Of a DNA stretch of 64,000 nucleotides, positions 15,641-22,718 are shown one piece after another. Each line of letters begins with the position of its first letter. The first letter of the stretch is position 1. Made by a program: the position numbers and the translations under genes. Origin of the DNA: Actimicrobium sp035984655 (GTDB lineage: Bacteria > Pseudomonadota > Gammaproteobacteria > Burkholderiales > Burkholderiaceae_D); the NCBI RefSeq assembly GCF_035984655.1, contig NZ_JAXCHT010000018.1, positions 1 to 64,000 on the forward strand, in the 5' to 3' direction. The notes below the pieces were generated by a model, which ran no database searches, was not told the origin of the DNA, and saw only the letters and a program-made list of their open reading frames with translations.

Positions 15641-16880
15641 GCCGTTCACTTCACAGGCGATCCGGGCCATGTCCGGCCCTTCTTCATTGCTCGGTTGAGA
15701 CAGTTGCGCCAAGGCGCGGTCCAGCACGTTGATCGCGCCTACGACATCAGCATTGTTCTCGTACCAGCACACGGTACACAGAAACGCCGACTGGCTTTTG
15801 CGATTAGCCTTGTCGACGTGCCCGCAGCACGGGCATGTCTGGCTGGTGTAATGGGCAGGCACCTGCATGAAAAAGCCGCCGTTCCAGTAGAGCTTGTAAT
15901 CGAGCTGCCGTCCAAACTCGCCCCATCCTTGGTCGAGAATCGCCCGATTCAACCCCGCCTTGGCACGTACGTTCGTACCTGGGGTTTCAATCGTGCCTTT
16001 CGACGACCTGGTCATGTTCACGATCTTCAAGTCTTCGACGGCGACCAGCGCGTGGTTGTTGCTGATGGTCGTTGTCGCCTTGTGAATGAAGTCGGCTCTT
16101 GCATTGCCAATATCACGGTGAACCCGTGTGACTTTGGCCTTGGCTTTCTTCCAGTTATGGCTGAATTTGACTTTTCTGCTCATGCGGCGCTGGTATTTCG
16201 CCAGGCGTTGTTGGTGCTTCTTAAAACTGTCTAACGGTGCGACGAAGGAGCCATCCGACAAGGTGACGAAGCGGTCGATGCCGACGTCAGCACCGACGGC
16301 GCTGATAGCCGTTGGTACCGGCTCGGCAACTTCGCGCTCAGTCTGAATCGACACGAACCACTTGCCTGCTTTTGACGACACGGTGATGTTCTTGATCGTA
16401 CCGGCGATGTCGCGGCTGTTGCGGTAGCGGATCCAGCCGAGCTTGGGCAGGAAGATGCGGGCGTTGCCCGGCTCCACCTTGAATTGCTTTGCGTCCGGAT
16501 AGCGGAAGCTGTCACCGCGCCCCTTCTTCTTGAAGGTTGGGAAGTCGGCGCGGCCGGCAAAGAAATTCTGGTAGGCGCGATCGAGGTCTTTCAGCGCGTG
16601 CTGTAAAGGATGGTTGGGAGCGTCAGCCAGCCACGGGGTTTCGCTGCTGTGGCGCCAGCCGGTGAGCAGCTTCGCCATCGATTCATAGCGAATGAACTTG
16701 CCGCCGGCGGCGCGATTGTCCTGCTGCAACGCCAATGCCTTGTTGAATACGAACCGGCATGCGCCGCCAAAGCGTCGCAGCGTACGCTGGTGCAGGCCGT
16801 TGGGCATCAATTCGTATTTGAAGGCTTGGCGTCGGATCATGATTGGAAGATACAGACTCGACGTCGATCGTGACAAGAGT
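15515..16880 (-). mobile_element. IS200/IS605-family tnpB-only element, copy B
   Basis: A 1366-bp unit defined by comparison with copy C. The left edge is ACTCTTGTCACG, 40 bases before the tnpB ATG in both copies. The right edge is GGGGAGGATGTCAA, after which the sequences diverge. It has no tnpA, so it is of the IS1341 type and depends on a transposase in trans. The right end folds into GCGC(GCAA)GCGC and CAGCC(GTCA)GGCTG hairpins enclosed by a longer CC/GG stem. It has landed in a Sel1 gene. TCAA as the right cleavage tetranucleotide agrees with IS608-type elements. Confidence 0.85.
15575..16840 (-). CDS. tnpB: TnpB RNA-guided endonuclease, copy B
   Basis: The product has 421 residues from ATG 16840, the start that aligns with copy C. 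The RuvC catalytic residues Asp185 (GADVGID), Glu269 (VAVEDL) and Asp365 (NNADVVGAI) are present, as is the zinc finger CPCC...CTVC. TnpB with a reRNA cut from the transposon right end nicks or cuts DNA matching the guide next to a TAM, helping the element persist; it is the ancestor of Cas12. The gene overlaps the predicted reRNA. An ATG 43 codons upstream exists but lies outside the conserved left end. In-frame integrity suggests recent activity. Confidence 0.92.
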   Translation of the reverse strand: MIRRQAFKYELMPNGLHQRTLRRFGGACRFVFNKALALQQDNRAAGGKFIRYESMAKLLTGWRHSSETPWLADAPNHPLQHALKDLDRAYQNFFAGRADFPTFKKKGRGDSFRYPDAKQFKVEPGNARIFLPKLGWIRYRNSRDIAGTIKNITVSSKAGKWFVSIQTEREVAEPVPTAISAVGADVGIDRFVTLSDGSFVAPLDSFKKHQQRLAKYQRRMSRKVKFSHNWKKAKAKVTRVHRDIGNARADFIHKATTTISNNHALVAVEDLKIVNMTRSSKGTIETPGTNVRAKAGLNRAILDQGWGEFGRQLDYKLYWNGGFFMQVPAHYTSQTCPCCGHVDKANRKSQSAFLCTVCWYENNADVVGAINVLDRALAQLSQPSNEEGPDMARIACEVNGAVRPSAAGTHRSDMQEVLYAQ

Positions 16881-16957
16881 AAGGCGAAAACAAATGCAAG
16901 GACGGCTGCGCCGTCCGCGTTATCCTTCCCCGCCCCTGAAGGACGAGGTTTGTCACG
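16881..16957 (-). mobile_element. Relic of another IS200/IS605 right end plus GC hairpin
   Basis: Just upstream of copy B on the minus strand, CCTCGTCCTTCAGGGGCGGGGAAGGATA (16948 down to 16921) resembles the tnpB-element right end (CGTCC...GGCGGGGAGGATGTCAA) but is altered after GGAT. It is followed by a perfect hairpin GGACGGC(GCA)GCCGTCC (16917 down to 16901). No tnpB remains attached. It may be the scar of an older copy, which would make this a repeated insertion spot and could explain why the Sel1 5' half is missing. Confidence 0.45.
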
Positions 16958-17080
16958 CATTCCGATCAATCAGGTCGGGCTGTGCTACTTTGCGTTTGGT
17001 CATTGGGTTCATTGTGGATGGCAGTCTCCTGCCAAATGACCGATTACACAAAATTATTTACACCCTCGCATTCCGATCAA
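16956..17080. repeat. 14-bp direct repeat pair with an internal hairpin
   Basis: CGCATTCCGATCAA occurs at 16956-16969 and 17067-17080. The second copy contains the stop codon region of the coiled-coil gene. Between them lie a GGTCATT/AATGACC pair and, inside it, a GGCAG-TCTC-CTGCC stem-loop. The arrangement looks like a small insertion with target duplication or a replication slippage product. No gene is seen in the ~97 bp between the copies, and no T-run follows the hairpin, so it is a poor terminator candidate. Confidence 0.5.
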
Positions 17081-17721
17081 CGCGCTGCCACCGGGACCAG
17101 ATGAACCTGATCGAGCTTCTCGCGATAGCTTTCAGTAAAATTCTCGATCGCGACCTGCGTCAATCCTGTCAACGGCTCGCGTTGTAACAACGACGTAGTG
17201 CACCCCTTCTGCTGATACTTCTCCAGAATCTCCATGCTCAGCTTGTGCTGCGTATCGTTCTTGGCTTCGACCGCGGCCAGCGTTTGCGAACGCTGTACCA
17301 GTGTGGCTTCCACCGCTGCTTTGGCTTCTTCGGTCTTGCGCAGCACGGCAGTGGTGTCGGCCTGCTTCTTGCCGGCCTCGACCAGTTTGGCTTCGAGTTC
17401 GGCCAGCTGTGTTTTCAGCGTCGCCTTCTCGCTGGCTGACGCCGACAGCTCCTTTTCCAGCGCTGCGCGGCGCCGCGTGACGGCCTCGGTGCCGCGCTTT
17501 GCCTCATCGAGCTTGTCCTTGGTGTCCTTGAGTTCACCATCGACGGCGGTCTTCTCGGCCACCAGCTGGGCTTTTTCCTGCTCCAGCTTGCGCTGCGCCT
17601 GCTGCATTTGCCGGGCCTGCGCCTGCGCCGCTTTCTTGTCGTCGGCAGCACTGGCCGGCAGCGCGAACGCTGCGGCCAGCACCAGCAGCAGCGTCGATTT
17701 CAACATGGTCGAGTGCGTCAT
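17077..17721 (-). CDS. Periplasmic coiled-coil protein, last gene of the TPS-TonB unit
   Basis: From ATG 17721 the product has 214 residues: a signal peptide (LLLVLAAAFALPASA-A) and a long Ala/Glu/Lys/Gln-rich coiled coil (about 25-160). A short C-terminal globular part (EILEKYQQKGCTTSLLQREPLTG, TQVAIENFTESYREKL) has one Cys. A GGGGG ribosome site precedes 17721; an alternative ATG at 17733 overlaps the porin stop (TGATG). No known family is recognised. The position after a porin and a TonB-ExbBD set suggests a periplasmic spacer or scaffold for that machine, which is inference. Confidence 0.75.
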   Translation of the reverse strand: MTHSTMLKSTLLLVLAAAFALPASAADDKKAAQAQARQMQQAQRKLEQEKAQLVAEKTAVDGELKDTKDKLDEAKRGTEAVTRRRAALEKELSASASEKATLKTQLAELEAKLVEAGKKQADTTAVLRKTEEAKAAVEATLVQRSQTLAAVEAKNDTQHKLSMEILEKYQQKGCTTSLLQREPLTGLTQVAIENFTESYREKLDQVHLVPVAAR

Positions 17722-17732
17722 CGCGGCCCCCA

Positions 17733-19409
17733 TCAGAAACGTGCGTTCAGGTCGACTTGGAACACGTCGACCGACAGCTTGGTGACCGGCGTGCTGCCGA
17801 TGCGGCGCGGCACCATCGGATCGATCAGATCCGATTGCAGCCAGCGCGCCGACAGCCAAGTGTTTTTGTCGATGCCGTAATTCAGGCCGAACAGAATGCC
17901 CTTGTTGTTGGTGCCGCCCAGACCGAAATCGGAATTGGTGAAGGCGTCCAGCACGGCATCGCTGCCGAGATAGCGATACGCCAGAGAGACATTCCAGTCG
18001 CCGCGTTCAGCCATGGTCGGATGGCCGACCTGGACCTTGCCGAGGTAACCGTAGTTGCGGCCGTCTTCGATGCGGAAGCCGGTGCGTTTCTCGATGTCGC
18101 TGCGATCAAAGCCGGTGTTCTTGACGTAGTCGCCGGTCAGGATCACGTGCACCGGATTCAATTGCGCCAGATCCAGCGAGGCGGTCAGATTGAGCTCGCG
18201 GAACTTCGAGGCCAGACCCCAGTTGACGTTCGGATCATCCGGCGCATTGACGTAGAACAGCGTGTTGCCGCGCTGGCGGAATCCGGCGGCGTATTCATAG
18301 CGGGTGACGTAGTCGGTGGCGGTCGCGTGGGTTTCGTTGGTCTCGGACTGACCTTCGATATTGTGGAACTGATACAGCGAGGCGGCCACTTTCAGTTTGG
18401 TCTGCGGCGCCAGCTTCCAGTCGAAACCGGTCTGCAGACCGACCAGGCTGCGCGAGGTGCTGCTGCCCGGATTGCCTTCGCGCAGCGGGAAATAACCGGC
18501 GGTGGCAAACGGATGGAAGTCGTCCGAGACCTTCGGCTTGACGGTCAGCGCGAAGCCTTCGAAATTCAGGTCGTCGGCCCACAGCAGATCGGTGCCGAAA
18601 TACGGATTGGCGATGCGACCGGCGCTGAAACTGACCCACGGTTTCGGATCAAGCTTGATGTAGCCGCGATCGAGCACCACGCTGTATTTGTTGAAATTCT
18701 GGCCCAGCGTTTGATTGGTCGAGGTGCGATCGGTGGTGTTCCCGGTCGAGAACGTCATGCCAGCCGTGACGGTGTCCGAAATCTGCGCTGTCACGCCAAG
18801 ACGCGCACGCAAACGGCTGCGGCTCTTGTCTTCCTGGGTATCGAACGACGAGGTACCGCCGATCAGTGCGTTGCCGACGATGTCGGCCGCACGGGTGTAC
18901 AGGTCGTCGGTGTAATCGGCGCCGGCCAGCGTGTTGTTGCGGTTGAGCTTGGTCTGTTCGTAACGCACCCGCACGTCACCTTCGAACTTGAAGCGGCGCA
19001 TCCACTCCGGCAACGCGCCCGGCTCGCCCCAGCGTTCGGTTTTGGATTGCGCCAGCACTTCCTGCTTGATCTGGTTGCGCATTTCCAGCTTGACCGCTTC
19101 GGAGATGTACGGCACCCGCACGATCTTCTTGCCATCCTTACCCAGCTCCGGCGGCTGCACTTCGGCGGCTTGCGTGGCGGCCAGTTTGGCCTGGGCGCTG
19201 ACGGCGGCATCCTTGAACAGCTTGTCGGCCTTGGCGCGCGACAGCACGCCGCTGTCGACCAGCGCTTCGATCAGCGAGACGGTGGTCGCGCGCAGAGTTT
19301 CGAGGTCGGTGCGTTCATCGCTGTGGGCCGGAAAAGAGGCAGCGATCAGCGTGGTCGCCAGCAGGACGGCGGCGGCGTGCTTCGAATGCCTGGAGCGGGA
19401 GGTGGTCAT
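17733..19409 (-). CDS. Putative outer-membrane porin (Porin_5-like)
   Basis: The 558-residue protein has a signal peptide ending near AHS, then a helical N-terminal segment (ETLRATTVSLIEALVDSGVLSRAKADKLFKDA). A beta-barrel rich in aromatic and charged residues follows (FEGDVRVRYEQTK, LRARLGVTAQISDTVTAGMTFSTGN, SAGRIANPYFGTDLLW) and the protein ends in Phe (VDLNARF), the usual last residue of outer-membrane barrels. Porins with this coil-plus-barrel form are common in gammaproteobacteria and betaproteobacteria, substrate unknown. It is 38 bp downstream of the tonB-like gene and shares one base with the next start. A role as the outer-membrane target of this TonB is possible but not shown. Confidence 0.8.
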   Translation of the reverse strand: MTTSRSRHSKHAAAVLLATTLIAASFPAHSDERTDLETLRATTVSLIEALVDSGVLSRAKADKLFKDAAVSAQAKLAATQAAEVQPPELGKDGKKIVRVPYISEAVKLEMRNQIKQEVLAQSKTERWGEPGALPEWMRRFKFEGDVRVRYEQTKLNRNNTLAGADYTDDLYTRAADIVGNALIGGTSSFDTQEDKSRSRLRARLGVTAQISDTVTAGMTFSTGNTTDRTSTNQTLGQNFNKYSVVLDRGYIKLDPKPWVSFSAGRIANPYFGTDLLWADDLNFEGFALTVKPKVSDDFHPFATAGYFPLREGNPGSSTSRSLVGLQTGFDWKLAPQTKLKVAASLYQFHNIEGQSETNETHATATDYVTRYEYAAGFRQRGNTLFYVNAPDDPNVNWGLASKFRELNLTASLDLAQLNPVHVILTGDYVKNTGFDRSDIEKRTGFRIEDGRNYGYLGKVQVGHPTMAERGDWNVSLAYRYLGSDAVLDAFTNSDFGLGGTNNKGILFGLNYGIDKNTWLSARWLQSDLIDPMVPRRIGSTPVTKLSVDVFQVDLNARF

Positions 19410-19447
19410 GGAAGTTCTCTCGGATTAAATAAAATAAAAGGAAATGG

Positions 19448-20137
19448 TCAAGCCCGGCCGGTGCTGTTGATGCGCAGTCGAACCGGCTGCGGCATGTTGG
19501 CCGGCGGGCCTTCGGTAAAGCTTGGTGCATTCTTCAGCGCGTCGCGGATCGCTGCATCGGTACTCTCGTCGCCGGTACCACCGACCAATTCGGAACGCTT
19601 GATGCTGCCGTCCGGATTGATCCACAGATGGATTTCGACGCGATACACCCGCCGGCGCAGATCACTGTGCTTGCTCAGCGTGCGTTGCAAATCGGTGCGC
19701 AACACACCGGCGTAGACATTGAACGGATTACCCAACGGGCCTTTGCCAGTGCCGATCTTGCTCAGGTCTTCGCTGGTGATCGCGCCGCTGGCAAACGCGC
19801 TCGGGCCATTGCCGGCCGGCCCGTCCATCTTCAGTTCCGGGCTCGGCGCAGGCGCTTCGACCTTCGGCACCGGCTGGTCGATCTTGATTTCCTTCTGGTC
19901 CTTGGGCGGCTCAGGCGGTTTCTTTTCCAGCTTCGGCGGCGGTGGTGGCGGCGGCGGTGGCGCGGTCGGGATCAGCGAGATCTTTGGCGCCTTTGGCTTG
20001 GCGCCCTTCTTGCCGCCCAGCAGACTGTACAAACCCCAGCCGATCAGCGAGAACACCACCAGCACCACGACCGCCATGGTGGCGTACTTCTTGCCGTTGG
20101 CCGGCTTGGCTTTTTTCTGCAATGACAGATCGCTCAC
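19448..20137 (-). CDS. TonB-like energy transducer
   Basis: The 229-residue product starts at GTG 20137, two bases after the upstream exbD stop. The N-terminal cytoplasmic part is followed by a membrane helix (ATMAVVVLVVFSLIGWGLYSLL), a Pro/Lys-rich periplasmic span (APPPPPPPPPKLEKKPPEPP) and a C-terminal TonB fold (RRRVYRVEIHLWINPDGSIKRSELVGGTGDESTDAAI). The His in the membrane helix of classical TonB is absent. It would carry proton-motive energy from the ExbB-ExbD complex to an outer-membrane partner. The candidates in this operon are the porin, TpsB or the exoprotein; no TonB-dependent receptor gene is in the unit. Confidence 0.85.
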   Translation of the reverse strand: MSDLSLQKKAKPANGKKYATMAVVVLVVFSLIGWGLYSLLGGKKGAKPKAPKISLIPTAPPPPPPPPPKLEKKPPEPPKDQKEIKIDQPVPKVEAPAPSPELKMDGPAGNGPSAFASGAITSEDLSKIGTGKGPLGNPFNVYAGVLRTDLQRTLSKHSDLRRRVYRVEIHLWINPDGSIKRSELVGGTGDESTDAAIRDALKNAPSFTEGPPANMPQPVRLRINSTGRA

Positions 20138-20138
20138 G

Positions 20139-20546
20139 TCAGACCCCAATCCGGGCCGTGACCAAGCCGACGTTGCTGATCGACAGTCGACCGGCCATGT
20201 CGATGATGTCGACCACCCGCGCATAGTTCACTTGCGGATCGCCCTTGATCACCACCGGCATCTCGGGGTCGCGCGCACGGGCTGACGCCAGCCGCGATTC
20301 CAGCTCGGGCATGGTCAGGCCGGCGCCATTCAACATCAGGCTGCCATCGGCCTGGATCTGGATGATGCGCACTTCCTTTTTTTCTTGCGTGGGCGGCTTG
20401 TTGCTCGGCTTGGGCAGATTGATCTTCAAGCCCTGCACCGAGGCGGTCGTCATCACGATAAAGATCACCAGCAGCACGTACGCCAGATCCAGCATCGGCG
20501 TGACGTTGATGGTGTCGTAAGGCTTGGCTTCGTTTTGAACTTTCAT
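20139..20546 (-). CDS. exbD: ExbD/TolR-like proton-channel protein (second of two)
   Basis: This 135-residue protein has the ExbD layout. A short cytoplasmic start (YDTINVTP) leads into a membrane helix MLDLAYVLLVIFIVMTTAS with the essential Asp20, then a periplasmic domain (IQIQADGSLMLNGAGLTMPELESRL, VVIKGDPQVNYARVVDIIDM). ExbD pairs inside an ExbB pentamer carry protons. It is a paralogue of the gene just upstream (nine bases between them). Two ExbD genes with one ExbB suggest a heterodimer in the channel. Confidence 0.92.
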   Translation of the reverse strand: MKVQNEAKPYDTINVTPMLDLAYVLLVIFIVMTTASVQGLKINLPKPSNKPPTQEKKEVRIIQIQADGSLMLNGAGLTMPELESRLASARARDPEMPVVIKGDPQVNYARVVDIIDMAGRLSISNVGLVTARIGV

Positions 20547-20555
20547 CGCATTCTT

Positions 20556-20960
20556 CTAGGTATTCGAACGACTGGTGACCAGACCGATTTCGGTGATGTC
20601 GACTTTCTTCAACACCTCCAGCACCTGCATCACCTTCAGGTATTGCGCGCGCGCGTCACCCTTGATGACCACCGCCTGCGCCGGATTGCCGCGCTTGAGC
20701 TGAATCAACCGTTCTTCCAGCTGCTCGAAGGTGACCGGATAGGCGTCCAGATACACATCGCCTTTTTCCGATACCGTGACCGCCTTGATGTGCGCCTTGG
20801 CCAGGCTGGCGGTCATCTTCGACTTCGGCAGCGCGACCTTGACGCCCTGCACCGAAGCGGTCGTCATGATGATAAAAATCACCAGCAGCACGTACGCCAA
20901 ATCGAGCATCGGCGTGACGTTGATGTCATCGAACGGCTGGTTGTCTTCCTGGATATGCAC
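20556..20960 (-). CDS. exbD: ExbD/TolR-like proton-channel protein (first of two)
   Basis: This 134-residue ExbD family protein has membrane helix MLDLAYVLLVIFIIMTTAS with Asp20 and a periplasmic domain (VTVSEKGDVYLDAYPVTFEQLEERLIQL, AVVIKGDARAQYLKVMQVLEVL). It sits 12 bp after the ExbB-like fusion gene and nine bases before its paralogue. The membrane helices of the two paralogues are nearly identical while the periplasmic halves differ, so the two likely bind different partners or form a heterodimer. Confidence 0.92.
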   Translation of the reverse strand: MHIQEDNQPFDDINVTPMLDLAYVLLVIFIIMTTASVQGVKVALPKSKMTASLAKAHIKAVTVSEKGDVYLDAYPVTFEQLEERLIQLKRGNPAQAVVIKGDARAQYLKVMQVLEVLKKVDITEIGLVTSRSNT

Positions 20961-20972
20961 GGTGGTGTCCTG

Positions 20973-22703
20973 TTAAAGCGAATGCATCTCGGCCGACTTG
21001 GTCAGGAATTCGTCGGCGAACACTTGCGTGTCGGCCGAGGTATTCTTGATACGGATCGCCAGCCAGTTGTAGCCAAACAGCGCGGGAATAGCGACGATCA
21101 GACCGGCCACGGTGGCCACCAGCGCAGCCGCAATACCTGGCGCAATCGCGTTGACGTTGACGTCGCCGGCCGCAGCAATCGCGGCGAAAGTGATCATCAC
21201 GCCGACCACGGTACCGAGCAGGCCGAGGAACGGGCCGCCGGAAATGGCGATGGTCAGCAGCACCATGCCGCTGTTGAGGCGCTGGTTCTCGCGCACCATG
21301 GCGGCGTCGAGCGAAGCACGAATTGCATCAAGCGACGCATGCGACAGGCTGTTGGCCAGGCCGGCGACGATTTGCGCATCGAAGCGATGTTTCATCTCGC
21401 GCAAGCCGATCGCATACAACCCATAGATGGTCGAGCGCGGCATCAGCGGATTGGCCGCCAGCGTGGCGATGGCAGCGCTGCCCGGGGTCAGCAACGCGTC
21501 GGACTTGTCGGCGAAGTTCTCCAGGAACTCGGCATTGGCCTTGTTGATCTTGGCAAGTGCGATGGTCTTGGTGATCATGACCCAGAAGCTGATGATGGCC
21601 ATGACGATCAGGATGCCGATGACGACCCAGCCGTCGATGGTGACCGCGCCGAGCAGAATCGCTGCATACGAAATCTCGGCGGTTTCTTCTTTCTCGTCGA
21701 AGCTGCTCATCGGCGAATCCGGAATCTGGCTGGCCGACAGCGCCTTGATGTAGTCGGCCGAACGGGCCGTGCCGGCCAGCGTCAACTCGTCGACTTCGGC
21801 TTTCAGGCCTTCGCCGATGGTGACGTCGCCCACACTGTCCGCCAGCGCGAAGCTGTCGCTGCCAGCTGCCGCGCCGTCGATGAAGAAGGCCACTTTGCCG
21901 CCAGCGGCAACAACCGCGACATGCTGGTAAATGCCAGGCTTCAGATCGGCCGTGGCCTTGGCTTTGGCAGCGCCCTGCGCGATCGTCAACTTGCCATCGG
22001 CGACACCGATGGCGAGTGATTTTGCGCCATCACGCTGGATGAACAACGTGCCGGCTTCCTTGCCGACCGGCTTGATCCAGGCGCTGAACGTGAAGCCGGT
22101 GGCCGCACCGATCTTCAGGCTCGGCGAGGCTGGCACGGTAATCTTCGCAGCACCGTCAAACGCCACCGCACCACCGATCGGACCGGCCGCGACCGGCTTG
22201 GCGGTCGACTCTTTGGCATTGTTCGCATTGCCGGTCGCATCCTTGACGCCGTCGGCCTCTGAGAAGTGCAGCACCATCACTTGCGTGGCGTCGTAGGTCG
22301 CCTTGGCGTCGGCAGTTGGCACCGCTTTCGGATTACCCCAGTGCACCCACAGCGCATCGGTCTTGGCATTGCCGGCCAGCTTCGGCAGCTGCACCCACAG
22401 CACCGCCAGTTCGTTGGCAGCGTCGAATTTTTCGATGTGATACGCCAGCGCGGTCTTGTCATCGGCCGCAAAGAAACGCAAGTCCGAGCCATCCGGCTTG
22501 ACATCGGCAAAGGTGAAATTGCCGCTGTGCAGACGCACCAGCAACGGCAACTGCGCCACGCCTTCCTTGATCTCGGCGCCCGTCGTGGTGGTGTCGAAGT
22601 TCAGTTTCTTCTTGTGCGCCCACTCGTCGCCGGCGTGAGCAAGTACCGGCAGGCACAGCGCGAGAACAGCGATGGCTGAACCCAGCCGCTTGATGACATT
22701 CAT
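20973..22703 (-). CDS. ExbB/TolQ/MotA-type protein fused to periplasmic DUF2341 and LamG-like domains
   Basis: The 576-residue product has a signal peptide (LCLPVLAHA-G), a DUF2341-like domain (about 25-135, LPLLVRLHSGNFTFADVKPDGSDLRFF) and a concanavalin/LamG-like domain (about 140-315, GFTFSAWIKPVG, GIYQHVAVVAAGGKVAFFIDG). The MotA/TolQ/ExbB proton-channel part follows at about 345-550, with membrane helices GWVVIGILIVMAIISFWVMI, MVLLTIAISGGPFLGLLGTVVGVMI and AALVATVAGLIVAIPALFGY. Ordinary ExbB has only the last part. The fusion places a carbohydrate-binding-type domain in the periplasm on the channel subunit. It lies 15 bp after the TpsA gene. Confidence 0.9.
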   Translation of the reverse strand: MNVIKRLGSAIAVLALCLPVLAHAGDEWAHKKKLNFDTTTTGAEIKEGVAQLPLLVRLHSGNFTFADVKPDGSDLRFFAADDKTALAYHIEKFDAANELAVLWVQLPKLAGNAKTDALWVHWGNPKAVPTADAKATYDATQVMVLHFSEADGVKDATGNANNAKESTAKPVAAGPIGGAVAFDGAAKITVPASPSLKIGAATGFTFSAWIKPVGKEAGTLFIQRDGAKSLAIGVADGKLTIAQGAAKAKATADLKPGIYQHVAVVAAGGKVAFFIDGAAAGSDSFALADSVGDVTIGEGLKAEVDELTLAGTARSADYIKALSASQIPDSPMSSFDEKEETAEISYAAILLGAVTIDGWVVIGILIVMAIISFWVMITKTIALAKINKANAEFLENFADKSDALLTPGSAAIATLAANPLMPRSTIYGLYAIGLREMKHRFDAQIVAGLANSLSHASLDAIRASLDAAMVRENQRLNSGMVLLTIAISGGPFLGLLGTVVGVMITFAAIAAAGDVNVNAIAPGIAAALVATVAGLIVAIPALFGYNWLAIRIKNTSADTQVFADEFLTKSAEMHSL

Positions 22704-22718
22704 GACGTTCTTCCTTGT

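Noticed and set aside
17757..19715. 652-codon open frame on the plus strand
   Set aside because: It is the antisense shadow of the porin and tonB-like genes, with His/Gln/Arg-rich non-protein-like composition.
20385..22019. 544-codon open frame on the plus strand
   Set aside because: It lies opposite the exbD genes and the ExbB fusion, with runs of Arg, His, Asp and Gln. The minus-strand genes have clear domains.
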